From: Paramecium octaurelia
Taxonomy: Eukaryota; Ciliophora; Oligohymenophorea; Peniculida; Parameciidae
Direction: 5' to 3'
DNA length: 64,000 nt
Assembly: GCA_905182995.1 (NCBI GenBank)
Contig: CAJJDP010000004.1
Span: 62,001 to 126,000, forward strand
The position numbers and the translations under genes are program-made. This document shows, in pieces, positions 38,183 through 50,573 of the stretch. Position 1 is the first letter of the stretch, and each line of letters begins with the position of its first letter. The notes beneath the pieces are model-generated. The model saw only the letters and a program-made list of their open reading frames with translations. It was not told where the DNA came from and did no database searches.

Positions 38183-41100
38183 TCACTCTTTTGTTGCTTT
38201 AGCATCTTTAGTTGTTTTACCATCTTTTGTTGTTTTGCCATCTTCTTCTTTATTTTTGTCTGCTAAACCATCGGTTTCTATTTGGGAAAACTTACTTTTG
38301 CCTCCTCTTACTAGAACTCCTCTCTTTTTCTTGTTATTTAATTTATTCTAAATTTAATTATTTTAAATTACCTCCCTTGTCAGATCTTGAATATGTAAAG
38401 GATTTGGACCCTTATTACCAAGGTCATAATTCACTTCCTCTTCTTATTTGTTTTATTTTTATTTTCCATCTTTTCTTTTATGGTTTTCCTCCTTAAACAG
38501 AATATCAATGATTCCTTTTATTGTTTCTTTGACACTATCTATTTCAGTGAAATTCATCATCTTATAAAACAAGAACTTATGGGATGGTATGCATTTATAT
38601 CTAATTTCTAGTAGGAATTTCATGAAGTTCTAGTAACTTGTAAATTCTTTCAATCTCTTATAAGTATTTGTAATTTCAAATATTAAATCGTGATCCAAAG
38701 CAATCTTCTTCTCAAAAATATAAATTCTAATGACATCTTAAAATAGTGCCTTAGTATCATCTGATTCATGTGCGGTTTCTTATTATTATAATAATGTTAA
38801 AAAGGCCTTAAACATTGTAATATCATAAACATCTGGAAACTTGACACCATAATCAGCCCAAATTTTTAAAGCATCTTCAAAATAATTGACATGAGATAAG
38901 AGCCAAAGTCTATAATCAAATATTTCATATTAATATCTGAATCTCTTAGCATCATTGATAACTAATCTTGCATCGTCGGGTAATTTGGAATCCAATAATA
39001 ATTAGGAAAACTTTCTTACGAACTCCTTGAGTTGGTCTTTCTATTATTATTTGTATTCAATCATAATTTTATTGACTTCAACTGGATCTTAAGTGGGAAT
39101 CTATCTAAGCTTTCTTCCCATTAATTAATCTTTCAAAGATTCATACAAAGACATATACCTATCTCTCTTATTCTAATTAATTAATCTCTAAAATATTGGC
39201 TATAATTCTTCAAACTTTAATTACCATTGATAAGCAAAATAGAACCCAATAATCAATTACTCAGCTTCTGCTTCAAAATGTTTAAATTAATATAATAAAT
39301 TAACAATCTTTCTCATCTATGTAAAATTGATAGTTATTTTAGTTGATAAGAATGCATAAAAGAACTCAGCACAAGTTTAAGGAATTTTATTATTCTTTGT
39401 AATTTATGTAATCTTTTCAAATGTTGAATCATAAAGTACAGTCTCATAAAGACAATAATGAGCCAATATTCTCTTATATAACAATCTATTGTAATTTCCT
39501 TCTTACAAAATAAAATCCAATAAATAATTGTATCCTTTGGACCCAATTGAGAATTATGTACATGTCTAATTAATGTATTTACCATAATTCTTCTCAATAT
39601 CTCCATATTAGGTAGTATATTTCACTTTAATCTTCTCATTCACTTCGATCTTATTCTTGACTTAACAAATAATTTAAGTAAAGATTATTTTGGAATCCAA
39701 TGGTCTTTTAGCTTCCAATGATGAAATAAGTTCAGAGATCAAATAAAAATGATATCCATCCTCACTCTATTTGATTCCGCTTAAAAAGCTTTAGACATTT
39801 TCAACTAATTATTGTCTTGTCTGATCTTCTTTGAATAGTTATTCAATCTAAAAATGAGCTTTAGCACTTAAATCTGTATTGTACAATTAATTATCAATTA
39901 CAAATTGTTCTTGTAATTAAGGTATAATTGGTTTCTCTTATTCAACATTTTCAAAAGGCAATTTATGAACTCCTTCATTTGTATCACTAACTTTAGTTCT
40001 TCTAAATCTCTGTGGCTATTCCACTTTTTGGAACATATCTGATTACTTTTTCTGCTCTTGTCTAATTCTGAACAAACTAATAAATTATTAAAATTATTGA
40101 TTACTTTTCACTATCTTCTGAAAATATTGATTTCAATTATTATGCCTCTCCTTTCTCTAAAAGGATCTTTCCATGCTTTCTTGACTATTATTATTTCTTT
40201 TATTATTATAATTAGTTTAATTCTTCTTACTATTTGACTTCTAAATCAATGGATTCAACAGATTTTAAATAATTCATGAAACCTGTTCCTTCATCTTTTT
40301 GGATTTCCTCATACTTTTAAGTACAAAAGTGAGATCTTGGTTTTTAAACAAATTATTTCTATCTATATTCTTTAATCAAAGGACGATTCTCAATAATTAA
40401 ATTGTGTAACATTTTTGAGAATTTTGTAAACGTCTTAACTCTAGCTAGTCTTAATTAATTATATAATCTTCTCTCCTCTGGGATAGAAAAGATTTCTTCT
40501 TCCAAAGTCTTTTCTTAAGGCTATTCTTCACTTGCTGCTTCTTATGACTCTTATGGTTTTTCTTAACCTTCTTCTGCAGGTGCTTTTTCTGCTTAGTTTT
40601 CAACTGGACATATAGTTTATAAAAGTGGTTGTATTTTTTAATGTTTTCTTAATCTTGTTTAGAAATCAGATAATTCTTTATTTACCTCTTATCTAAGCCT
40701 GTACTTTCTCAATTTTCTCTTTCTATGAAGGAATTGCCTTGAAAGGTTATATCTTAAAAAGTTTTTAGTTTAGAGCTTTTTCTTGTAAACTAATCTATGT
40801 GCAACATCGACTATATTAGGTTTATAATTTTAATAGTTAAAGTAAGTAGAGAGTTCTTTTTCTAATAATAATGAGGAGTTTTCTAAAACAGCCTCCTTAA
40901 TGGCATTTTATTTGACATCATAAGCGATTGTTTGATTAGTTTACATCAAATTGGTTAAACCTGGATTATAGCGTATTTGGAATTACGAAACCTCTATGAA
41001 TTTGCCTTTTAAGAATATTCCATCAAGATTTGTGTAATTTTATATAGTCAAGGATTTTTCTATAAATAGATAAAATTTATACTTGACTTCAATTATTGAT

Positions 41101-42489
41101 ATTCAATGAGTCCCTTTTAGTACTAGTAGTAATAGGTTTTGACATTTAAATTTTGGAGAATTTGAGGTAATTCTTATTCCAGATAAAATGTATATCTTTC
41201 CTCTCCCATAGTCTATTTAAAACATTCTAAAATGTCTTTTATTGGAAAAGCATTCGCCAATCTTTATAGCAATAAATATTATAAAGCAATACCAACCACT
41301 GCTTTGTCGAATGTATCAGACCCAAAAAATAAATCTGCTAAATACAATTATAATTCTCTATTCAAATTAACCTTAAATTTGACATTAAGTAAGGTAGCAA
41401 GTTGTTGTTTCAAGGATTCCTAATTTACTTAACCACCCCATTAGATGTTTAAAATACTCTTAAGAAAAGATTCAGAGTTAAGTAATTTAGAACTGTTTTC
41501 ATTAAAAAAGAAATATTGTATCAGCAATTAATCCTATTCTGGGACCTTCTTAAGGAATTAATCAAAACTTTCTTGATGATCAAAGTACTATGCTTTGCTC
41601 TTTAATTCACAAAATCTAAGGATTGGTAAAAATTTATAGTTCTTGAATTCAATCTCTTTGATAATTTAAGTAATATGCTCTGAATTCAAATACTTCTAAT
41701 AATTAAGATAGAATTATTAAGGTAATTTATTAAGATATATCTAAAATGATGGTCTGTTAAAGACCAAAGTACTATTTATAAATATTAATTAATTACTTAA
41801 ATTATTCTTCTTTCATAAATCCATAAAGTCCGCTAGTAAAATGAGATTTCAAATGCTCATAAACATTCTATGGTTTAAAGCTATCATATCTCATAATGAG
41901 GTTTGTCAAATTGTAATTTTCAAAATCTCTCTATCTTTGTTTAAATTTATCAAATAAATTTGGATTGTTGATGAATTTTTGACCATTAAGTTCTCTGTTC
42001 ATTTATTACTTGATATCTTCTTTAGTTGGTTTGTATGGCCTTATTTTATTGGAAAAAATGTAATCCCTTTTGTATTTGAAGAGCTTCTTTTCATGCACAT
42101 AGTCCCTAAAGATCTTCTACTTACTAGTCCTACTAATACGAGAGAATTTAACAATAGGTTTCTGACCTTCATTTCCTTCTTCCCCTTCCTAAGTCTCAGG
42201 GATTGCTTCCTCAGCCTTTTACTTTTTAGGATTGAAATATTAATTAATTTTCTTGATCATTTCCACTTTGTTTGGTTTATACTTATAATAGTTTAATAGA
42301 ATCCTTCTTAATAAAAAGTTGCCTTAATAGGAATGATAGTATTACTTTATTTTTATCTATTGACTTCTTATTATTCTTCATAAGTATATCTTAGTCTTGT
42401 TTTCTTTTTTTCTGTATCTTAATCCTCTGAAAACTCGTAAAAGCACCCTGTTGTGGGTAAATACCTCTAAAGGAGGGCCCGCTTTACAT
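38183..42489 (-). CDS. Very large protein of unknown family, 1399 aa
   Basis: Introns at 42252-42282 (31 nt), 41772-41796, 41060-41082 and 40077-40104 yield a continuous 1399-residue frame from MQSGPSFRGIYPQQGAF to ATKE-TGA. The first 700 residues are basic with short acidic inserts (EEAIPETQEGEEG; AEEGQEKPQESQEAASEE) and read like a fibrous or ribosome-associated protein. The second half (from about residue 750) is alpha-helical with pairs that resemble TPR/PPR-like helical hairpins (LWLLSHVNYFEDALKIWADY; YQNFMKFLLEIRY). The last 60 residues are Lys/Gly-rich with repeated DGKTTKD. A 24-nt GTAATT...TTTAG segment near 38350 may be an additional in-frame intron. I do not recognise the family. 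RNA binding or mitochondrial translation is only a guess from the helical repeats and charge. The 3' end lies 35 bp from the start of the ULK-like kinase. Confidence 0.75.
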
Positions 42490-42600
42490 AGGTTTTAATC
42501 ATTAATAAATTAAAATTATTTATTAAAAAGAATTTGATTTTTTATTGAGGATATATGTTTGAATATTGCTTTTTTATTTTATACATATTCTTATTTATCA
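42490..42600. other. Intergenic spacer
   Basis: A 111-bp AT-rich gap separates two tandem minus-strand genes. Confidence 0.5.
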
Positions 42601-44323
42601 TCAATTATAATAATTCCAGATCTTCAATAAGAAATCGGCATCAGTGACTTTAATCTCCCCAACTGCATCAACCAATTTTTAGGTGTCTTGCTTCAATTTA
42701 GAATACTCTTATGGAACATCCAAATTATTGAGGATTTGCTTGTAAGTTTGGGCAGTGATTGTGGTGTTGAATTTTTAAACATCTGGGTTCATAAGGATAT
42801 TCTGTTCACCTTATTTTCTAAGACTGTAGATAGCTTTCTATGAAGAATAAATAAGATGATCTTACTAATTCATAATAATGATTTTCGATATCTTCGACAT
42901 TTTTGAAATCAAGATAAGGAGTCTTGGTTTCGTCATTGAGAATTTCAGAAGGGAATAGTTATTCCAAATCTACTCCTTCGAAAACTGATCTAGCATCAGG
43001 AACATTAGGAGCGTTTAGATTGTCATTGTAAAATACTTTTTGATGAGGGTTCTTTCTGTAGTTAGATTCGAATTCAAGGTTGGATTCCTTGGCTTTTGCT
43101 TCAGCTTTAGCAAATAATTCTTCAACTAATTTAGAGAACTCTTTGTCCTTATCCTTAATTCTTTCAGTATCGAAGTCATATGATTTTGTGGTTCTGCCAC
43201 CATAAATGTCTTTGGTTTCCTTCTTCTTCTATAGATTTTCCAAATCAATATCTTCGCTATCTGTATGTGTTTCATCAGCACTGATATACTTATCGTCTTT
43301 TTCTTCCTTACTTGGAGCCTCTTTTCCATTTAACTTCTCAATGAGACTATTATCAGAGGTGATCATATAATCTTTTCCACCTTCTGATTCAAATAGATTA
43401 ATTTAGGCTTTGGCTGCTTACATTATTTATTGAGCAGTTGAGTTATCCATTTTCACTATGGTGATGTATTTATCCCATAATTCAAGGAGATTGTATAATC
43501 TTATAAGTTATTTATTCATTTCTTCTAATCGTTTAACTGGGTTGTTTTCAAGTTCTTCAATCTTTTATGCTATGACAGTTTAAAATGCACCATTGACTTT
43601 ATCTAATTATTCAGCCATTTCCTTTTCGCTTAATTTTTTGTCAGTCAAAATGATTGCTTAACATGTATCCCATTCAAATTTTAAATTTCCTATTACATTG
43701 TCTTATTTTAAGAATTTGATTAAGGTCACAATTCTTTGATATAATGGCATTCCAAGTCTATTCTTCCATTCTAACTAGATATTTGGATCATTTAATCTAA
43801 TTGAATAAATATACTGTATACTTATCAATTTCTTCATATTAAGCTGTTTCATAAAGAATTGCTTTCTCTTATAAATCATGATAGTATGATATTTCATCTA
43901 GAACAGTGTCAGGAATTAATAGATTTCCTACTAATTTTTCATATGAGTTCTTATCTGAAATCCAATTTTTAGATTCTTCATTTAATACTCTGATTATTTA
44001 TTGCCTATTCATTTTTTTAATGTCTTATTCAACCAGATATTTCTTGACTCTTTCATTTCTGACTCTTCTGATGTCTTGTAACTTATTGAATTATTAGGTT
44101 GCATTAAATGTTTAGATTACAGTCTAATTTCTTCTATGAATATCAAGTCTCTCTTATTTAGCTTTTTCTTTTGCCAAAAAGTCGTCGATATATTGATTTT
44201 CAATTTTGGTTTATTCTTCCCAAAAGTCCTTGACGATTCTTGACCTATACTTTGATATCACCAATTTCCTACCTAATTCATTAAATGCTTATATTCAATC
44301 CTTTCCTTGTCATATTCTGACAT
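42601..44323 (-). CDS. Unknown 548-aa protein, possibly organellar or ribosome-associated
   Basis: Introns at 44250-44272 (AAAG acceptor), 43797-43821 and 42838-42865 connect four exons. The protein begins MSEYDKERIEYKHLMNQYR, is helical and highly charged throughout, and has a Lys/Glu-rich N-terminal section (DDFLAKEKAKQERLDIHRR). A central helical part (EMAEQLDKVNGAFQTVIAQK) is followed by an acidic insert (ADETHTDSEDIDLENL) and a conserved-looking C-terminal section (VPDARSVFEGVDLEQLFPSE; KVTDADFLLKIWNYYN). Codon use is slightly less AT-rich than average, suggesting good expression. The family is not recognised. A mitochondrial ribosomal or cilium-associated role is possible but unsupported by any motif. 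Confidence 0.75.
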
Positions 44324-44434
44324 CTTCGGGGCGGGCCTTCTTAATTTATAATTAAACGAAGGAACACACACTAACTGTCTCTTTCCTACCCTAATTAATT
44401 GTAGCATATTAAATATTTTAATTTTATTTTAATA

Positions 44435-45858
44435 TCAGGATTTAAATATATCATAAAATTATACAATTAAATTGTATATTCCAATCCCCATTATCAAAGC
44501 ATAGAATGCAATCCTAACAAACATAGGAATCGAATTCTTATCCTTATGATTCACGCACTTTACCTGAGTATCGATTTCATCCTCCTCATCCCCTATCAAA
44601 GTGACCTTATTCTGAGTTTAATAACATTTCAGATGCAAACTGATAGGAACTATGTAGACCAATAAGAATCCACAAACTGCTCCATCAAAGGAGATCACAA
44701 GTCCAACAGGAATGTTCAACAGCTGGATTGTTAAACACAGCACCATAAACAAAATGCTGAATCCCCAATATACAACTTTAGGTGGTTCTCTCTTATGATA
44801 AAGCACTTCCAAAATCTAGTACTTACTAATGTTATTGAATATCGGGAATGCCGTGACCAAGTGCACCAAAAATAGACTCTCTATAATAATTATTTCCACA
44901 TCCGATTTCTTGAAACAGTTCAGAATAGTCTAAGCTTCACTAGTGTTTTCCAAACCCTAAATAAATTTGATGTATTACCAGAATTCCAATAGAACCAAAG
45001 ATTCCCACTATCCCATAGATCAGCCCTGCAATCATATAAGCTATTGCCAAATCTCTAGAATTGTTGTCTCTCTTCTCATTATTTTTCATTAATTATCCAA
45101 CTGCATTATGAATCATAAAGGCCAAAGCAAATTACCCAGCTGGCTAACTGAAATCCCAAGACCATAAAGTTATTTAATCAAATTTTTATGAAATATCTTC
45201 ACTTGTCAGATTTACTATAAAAATATAAATAATAAAAATTCCATATGCAAATAATGCAATTACTCCATAATGAGCTATTTTAACGATCGTTGTAATATCC
45301 TTAATTAACAGTAATGTTGATAGTGGAAGAAAGACTATCAAAGCCTACCATTAAATTGAATACCTTTGTGTTTAAAAGTTATAAATACATGTTAAATACA
45401 AATTTTTCGCTTGCATCTGCAAACTCAATATCGTTGTAGCTTAAAATATATGTTATGATTGGGTATAAAGTTAGATTTATTAATTAAAAGTAAATTATAC
45501 CAACAATGAACAAAAGAGTTCCAGAACAAAATCTAAAAGCCTGCATCCAAGGCCTCCCCAAAATTCTCTTGATCATATGTTCAGTATCTATTTCATCATC
45601 CTTGAGATGAAGTATAAGAAGAGAACAAGTATTGTATTGAACAAATCCCAATATAATCATTATCACAGTGCAAGATATCACTCCATAGTTTAAAAATACC
45701 AAGGGCAATACTAAGCACAACGATCCAACCATTGAATTTACTATCCCAACAATTGTCTATAGACTTGATTAAGTTTTGTCAGGTCTTTGGATTGCTAACA
45801 TTGAGAGAACACTCGAGCTTTTTGAAGCTTTCCGGTGCTTGATTGAAGTTTCTTCCAT
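44435..45858 (-). CDS. Amino acid/auxin permease (AAAP, SLC38/36-type transporter), 460 aa
   Basis: Introns at 45345-45363 (19 nt, the shortest in the window) and 44957-44978 give 460 residues with about eleven membrane helices. The order of landmarks fits AAAP: the N-terminal QTIVGIVNSMVGSLCLVLPL helix (NxxxGxGxLxLP-type, slightly changed), IKRILGRPWMQAFRF (cytosolic loop), ALIVFLPLSTLLLIKD, FMIHNAVGQLMKNNEKR (the family 'F..H......' motif), GLIYGIVGIFGSIGIL and a C-terminal pair of helices. The N-terminal 30 residues are cytosolic and Ser-rich. Family role: H+- or Na+-coupled transport of neutral amino acids at the plasma membrane or vacuole. The family is well supported, the substrate is not. 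Confidence 0.88.
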
Positions 45859-46573
45859 TTAAATATAATTTATAATTAACAATTGCCAAAACAAAATCTT
45901 TTTATAATGGTACTCGTGATGTAAACAGGTGTTTATAATGATGAAGTCTTCATAAGTTGTAATTATAATTTAAGGATTAATTAATATTTTCTTTAATTTA
46001 AACGCATCATTATAATAAATATTATATGTACACCATTAAGATATTTTGAGGCAGTATAATTTACAATAAAAAATTAAAAAATCGTCATTTTCTACATGAA
46101 TTCATTTAATATTAATAAATATATTTAACATATATGCCTCATAATCCAAATTCTATTCTTCCTTGACAAAGCAAACTGTAGGTCTTAAAATAAATCATAT
46201 ATTTTGATAAATAAAAATATCAGAAAAAAGTCAAATTTACATAAAAATATACTAACGAATTTTCTCGTTTTAATTAATTTTTTTGAGCTTCTATATATGT
46301 CATATTATAGTGTTTAAATACATTCAAACTTACAGATTCTTGTTTTTAAATTATATAATACCCTTTAAATTGAATTTATTGATTGATAATTTTCTGTTTT
46401 TCATAGTTTGTAAAATAATAATCACCATCACTATTTAATTGATAGGAAGTATATTAAAATAACATATATATAGTAGATACCAATTGCTAGTTATCTCCAT
46501 TAATATATAAATCGTAAAAATGATATTTATCATAGAACTAAACATAATAAATAATAATATTAATTTGTTGTAA
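45859..46573. other. 715-bp intergenic region between divergent genes
   Basis: This is strongly AT-rich, with runs of T and A and no coding-like frame. It lies between the starts of the amino acid transporter (-) and the AGC kinase (+) and probably carries both promoters. Confidence 0.5.
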
Positions 46574-48236
46574 ATGCTTATTAATTCAACGAGTTAACGA
46601 AAACTAAAACAAAACAGCCTTTCCCAATTTAGAAGCCCAATAATTATTCCGAGTAGTTAACGCATCTCTCCAGTTACTTCTGGATTAAATAGTTTGAAAA
46701 ACCTACATAGTCATAAAGGATCTTAGATTGATATCAATAACCTAACTCGAATAATCAAACCTACAAAATTAAGCGAAGTATTTGATTAAAATATGTTAGT
46801 CAGTTAATAATTTATAAATTTAAGTTTGGCTTGCCAAAGCTAAGGAGAATATAAAAGTAACAGCTGAGACTAAATTACAATTACCTAAAAAACATATTAA
46901 ATTTCCAAGTTAATAGTTTATGAACTTTAAAGAGATTGTTCATACATAAATAAGCCCTAAACTAAATAGAGAAATTTTGTTTAGCAAAAATGCTTTTAAT
47001 TTTGAGTTCGTCATTGGAATAGGTGGTTTTGGAAAAGTCTGGAAAGTTCAACATAAAAAGACAAGTTTGACATTTGCAATGAAGGAGATGTCTAAGGCAT
47101 TGTATTATATTGATTAAATGTAGAATTGTAACAAAGAAAAGTGTACATTCTGTAATGAATGAAAGATAATTATTAAGTTAGTTAAAGAATTCTTTTATAG
47201 TTAACATGAACTATGCTTATCAAGATAGGGAAAATCTATATTTAGTAATGGATTACATGAAAGGAGGTGACTTAAGGTACCACATAGGGAAAATGAGAAG
47301 ATTTAATGAACAATCAACAAGTACCTTTAATATAAATAAATAGAATTTTTTATTGCTTGTATTTTATTGGGATTAGAATACATTCATTCTAATAAGATTA
47401 TTCATAGAGATATTAAACCAGAAAATTTGGTTCTCGATGAAAAAGGCTATGTTCATATCACAGATTTTGGAATTGCTAGGACTGCAAAGACTGAAAATAA
47501 TAGTGACACAAGCGGAACACCAGGCTATATGGGTATATTAATAGTAATATAATATTTTAGCTCCTGAAGTCATGTGTAGATAAAATCATACCTATGCAGT
47601 TGATTACTTTGCCTTAGGAGTTATAGCTTATGAATTCATGCTGGGAAGAGTAAATATATTGTGTATTTTAGAGACCTTATTTGGGGAGATCTAGATAGGA
47701 GATTAGAGATTAAATCCTAGCTAAGTAGGTATAGATAAGGAAAAGTGAAGTTCCAGATGATTGGTCTTTAGACGCAGTTGATTTTATAAATTAGGTATAC
47801 GATTTTTAATATTTAGCTTTTATAACGTAAACCTCAAAATCGCTTAGGATATTCAGGTAGCCAAGAAATCAAAGATCATCCTTGGTTTGCTTAATTCCCT
47901 TGGGATAAATTGTAAAATAAAACTTTAACTCCTCCTTTTATTCCTAATGTATTATAACATAATTCTATTTAGGCAACTGAAGACAATTTTGATCAAAAGC
48001 AAATCATATTGGAAGATGAAGAAAATAATGAATTGATTTAATCAAATATTGTTTTATTAAGAGATTAAAGCATACAAGGTAACAAAATAGATAGATTTTT
48101 AGATCAATTCTAAGGATATGAGTTTTATTATCATGCGAATTCCTCATCAACAGAATAATCTTCTGGTTCTTCTACCAAACACAGTCGCAATCTAAGCGAA
48201 AGAATATAGTTTGCTGATAAAAGAAAAATAATATGA
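46574..48236 (+). CDS. AGC-family protein kinase, STK32 (YANK)-like, 507 aa
   Basis: Introns at 46778-46799, 47102-47123, 47321-47343, 47533-47560, 47650-47671 and 47795-47816 (22-28 nt) keep one frame; a seventh 24-nt segment at 48079-48102 may also be spliced. The N-terminal 135 residues are Ser/Lys-rich and unstructured. The kinase domain (about 135-400) shows [94 protein letters not shown] and RKPQNRLG. The GGDLRYH segment and MAPE in place of the usual AGC APE context are typical of STK32. A short acidic and Ser-rich tail follows, with no obvious hydrophobic motif. Function of this subfamily is poorly known. Confidence 0.9.
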
Positions 48237-48643
48237 TCAAAATTTAGTTTTTAATACTGCAAATTTTGCATAATTCTATATTCATTGAAATCTTTATCTC
48301 TTATATACTTAATCCTTTTGATTAAAATACATATATTGCTTATAATAGATAACAAATATTTCTATATTCATATAATAATGAATAAATATTTCAAATCATT
48401 ACAATTTTAGAAATTTCTCTAATCAACCTAAAAATGGAGATTTAAATTAGGATATCATTTATCAATTTCAATTGGTTGATGTATAATTACTTAAGTTTAC
48501 ATCCTATTTTAAATATTCATCCTGATGAAAAAAACTCTTTCGCTTAATCAATGGTATAAATTTTAGTCAAAAGTCTCTGAAATAGCTGTCTTAATATCTT
48601 AAAAGTCAATTAAATCACCTTCTTAACTTCATTTTAGTATTTT
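48237..48643. other. AT-rich spacer, no gene seen
   Basis: No coding-like frame of useful length is seen on either strand. It is the left edge of a gene-poor zone. Confidence 0.45.
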
Positions 48644-49091
48644 CAATAATAATATTTATATTATCTTGAGTGGAAGAATTTTATATTGGAATAGAATTGG
48701 TTTATTGGAACATCCTAAGATATTAAGCTGATAATTTAGTAATGTTTAGGACAATGGTTCAAATCAAAGAACTCTTTTTTGATATTTTAATCATTTTAAC
48801 GTATAAATTAAAATAATAATTATTTGTTTACGTGTTACATCTTAGTTAAATTTTTGAGAGAAATTAAATTCTCTAAATTAAATTTGTTAAATAGCAAATA
48901 CAAGTATTTCCTAGTAGATTTACTGAAAATCTTTGGATTAACATAATCTGATATATCCAGAATCTAAAATGAATAATTTTTCACAAATCAAGTTTAGATA
49001 ATTCTTTTTTCGCCATTAAGAGAATCTATGCAATATCTTTTTAGAAACCATTCCAAGAAATGTGACCGAATTTAAATTTGTCCATGCTCAT
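48644..49091 (-). pseudogene. Short gene or gene remnant with a frame break
   Basis: The minus strand has two coding-like tracts that belong together: MSMDKFKFGHISWNGFQKDI... (from 49091) and ...DISDYVNPKIFSKSTRKYL... ending YKYYY-TGA (48644). A 21-nt intron-like segment (GTGAAA...TTTTAG, about 48974-48994) lies at the junction, but 21 nt does not restore the reading frame; a removal of 3n+2 is required. Either a different splice site is used or the gene carries a one-base frameshift and is decaying. Total length would be about 140 residues. No family is recognised. Confidence 0.4.
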
Positions 49092-50048
49092 TCTTCTTAT
49101 CACTATTTTATGTACATATTACCAAATTAAGGGCAAAAATAAGATATCGTGGCTTGATCTAACATACATGATTCATCTCATAATTCGAATTTATTAATTA
49201 TTTAAGTATATCTAATTTTTTAATAAAAATTCATCTTCTTAATATCGCATAATATGTCCTTATTTTAAGAAACACGATCATAATTCTTATTATTGACTTA
49301 ATATCATACTTCAATAGATTAGATTAAGTCAGTCCTAAATGAAAAATTCAACTTGAAAGAACAAGTTTTAATTCTTTTGGCTCTTTTTTATTAAATTCAA
49401 AATATAAATCTTTCTTTTATTAATAATTAAATGCCGAAATTATTAAGTATTATTATTCTAGCAAATAAGAGTTGTTTTGGGTTGAAATAAAATACCTAAG
49501 GAAGAATTCATAAACAGAAGTAAAGAAATTAAAACCAATCCTAATCTAATCTCAACTTTTCATATTGAAAATTCATAATTTAATTTTTTGATTATGGAAG
49601 ATGTAAAAGGTAATCCAAATTTGATTATTTTATCAGGTTCTATCATTATTGATGAAGACTTTTTAAGATTTCCTGCAAAAAAGTCAAATTAAAAAAAATG
49701 TTCTATTATTTTTAAGTGAATAAAGAGCATAAGCATGTCATGTCTCTTACTAAAGCCTATGAATAAAAAAAGAACTGTTAAATAGAAGTCAAGCATCCTA
49801 TTCCTGCCTAATTAAGAAGATAGATTCATAGAAAGAATTCGATCTCAATTTTTCACTCTTTGAGAATGAATTAATCATCAATAACTTAATTTAAAATCTA
49901 GTATATTTAGAAACATATGGAATAGTTGAGGTTTTATCACCTAAGTATATTATAATTATTATAATTATTATTATTATTACGCACTTTAAAGATATAATTT
50001 ATATATAAATACCATTAAAAGGTGCTTTTGAATTTCAAATAATAAATT
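49092..50048 (+). pseudogene. Coding-like fragments upstream of the CxxC gene, model unresolved
   Basis: Two plus-strand tracts look coding: one near 49500-49720 (EFINRSKEIKTNPNLIST ... FLIMEDVKGNPNLIIL) and one near 49765-49930 (KKELLNRSQASYSCLIKKID ... LVYLETYGIVEVLSPK). They are in different frames with TGA codons between them and no satisfactory set of short introns. They may be 5' exons of the gene ending at 50573, or pieces of a decayed gene. An (ATT)n tract separates the second fragment from the downstream ORF. Confidence 0.3.
49950..49979. repeat. (ATT)n trinucleotide tract
   Basis: Imperfect ATT/AAT repeats cover about 30 bp between coding-like fragments. Confidence 0.75.
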
Positions 50049-50573
50049 ATGATTCCTATTCATTAACTAAGCAAAGCAGAAATTAAAGTGTTGAAATTAC
50101 TTGAAGGATTCAGCAGTTTATGGTATTAAGTAGATTAGTGCCCTGATCCAATACCAAGAAATCAACCAGAACAAAACCAGGGAAATTAAAGTAATTAATA
50201 AAATAACTCTCCTTCACCTTCAATGTCTTCTCTCTCAGCTTAGGAGGATTTAATTTCTAATTTTACACTTCAAGAATAGTCAAACCCAAAGAAATAGATT
50301 AAGACTTTAAAAAATAATTATATAATTGAAGATTCAAATCAAGGAAGTCGTAAGTATTAATGTGGGAAATGTAAAAAGATATTTAATAATCATTAATCAT
50401 TAGGTTAACATTAATAACCTAGAAATAAAGCTCCTCTTACCAGAAATAAGGAATCTGATCGATGTCATCATAGATCAGATCAACGTCATAATGAATCAGA
50501 TCAATGTCATAATAAATCAGATCAAATTATTCAAGAATCACACCCAAATTCAATCGAGAATCTTTTCTAATGA
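50049..50573 (+). CDS. Small protein with CxxC and QSLGQH motif and heptapeptide repeats
   Basis: The frame from MIPIHQLSKAEIKVLKLLEG to TGA encodes 174 residues; the true start may lie farther upstream. The centre is polar and Ser/Asn/Gln-rich. At about residues 103-120 YQCGKCKKIFNNHQSLGQH matches the first half of a C2H2 finger (C-x2-C-x12-H) and contains a QSLGQH core like the QALGGH of plant Q-type fingers. However, no second His follows at the right distance, so zinc binding would need another ligand. Three 7-residue repeats of S-D-Q-x-H-N-x type follow. The last residues are SIENLFQ. A DNA- or RNA-binding role is possible. Confidence 0.5.
50454..50525 (+). repeat. 21-nt tandem repeat, three and a half units
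   Basis: The unit TCAGATCAACGTCATAATGA plus one base (with variants) is repeated in frame. It encodes S-D-Q/R-(R/C)-H-(N/H)-(E/K/R), giving a His/Cys-bearing heptapeptide array. It sits at the C-terminal side of the CxxC motif. Confidence 0.85.

Noticed and set aside
50454..50525. Possible CRISPR-like direct repeats
   Set aside because: The units are adjacent without spacers, are in frame, and encode a heptapeptide array in a eukaryotic gene.
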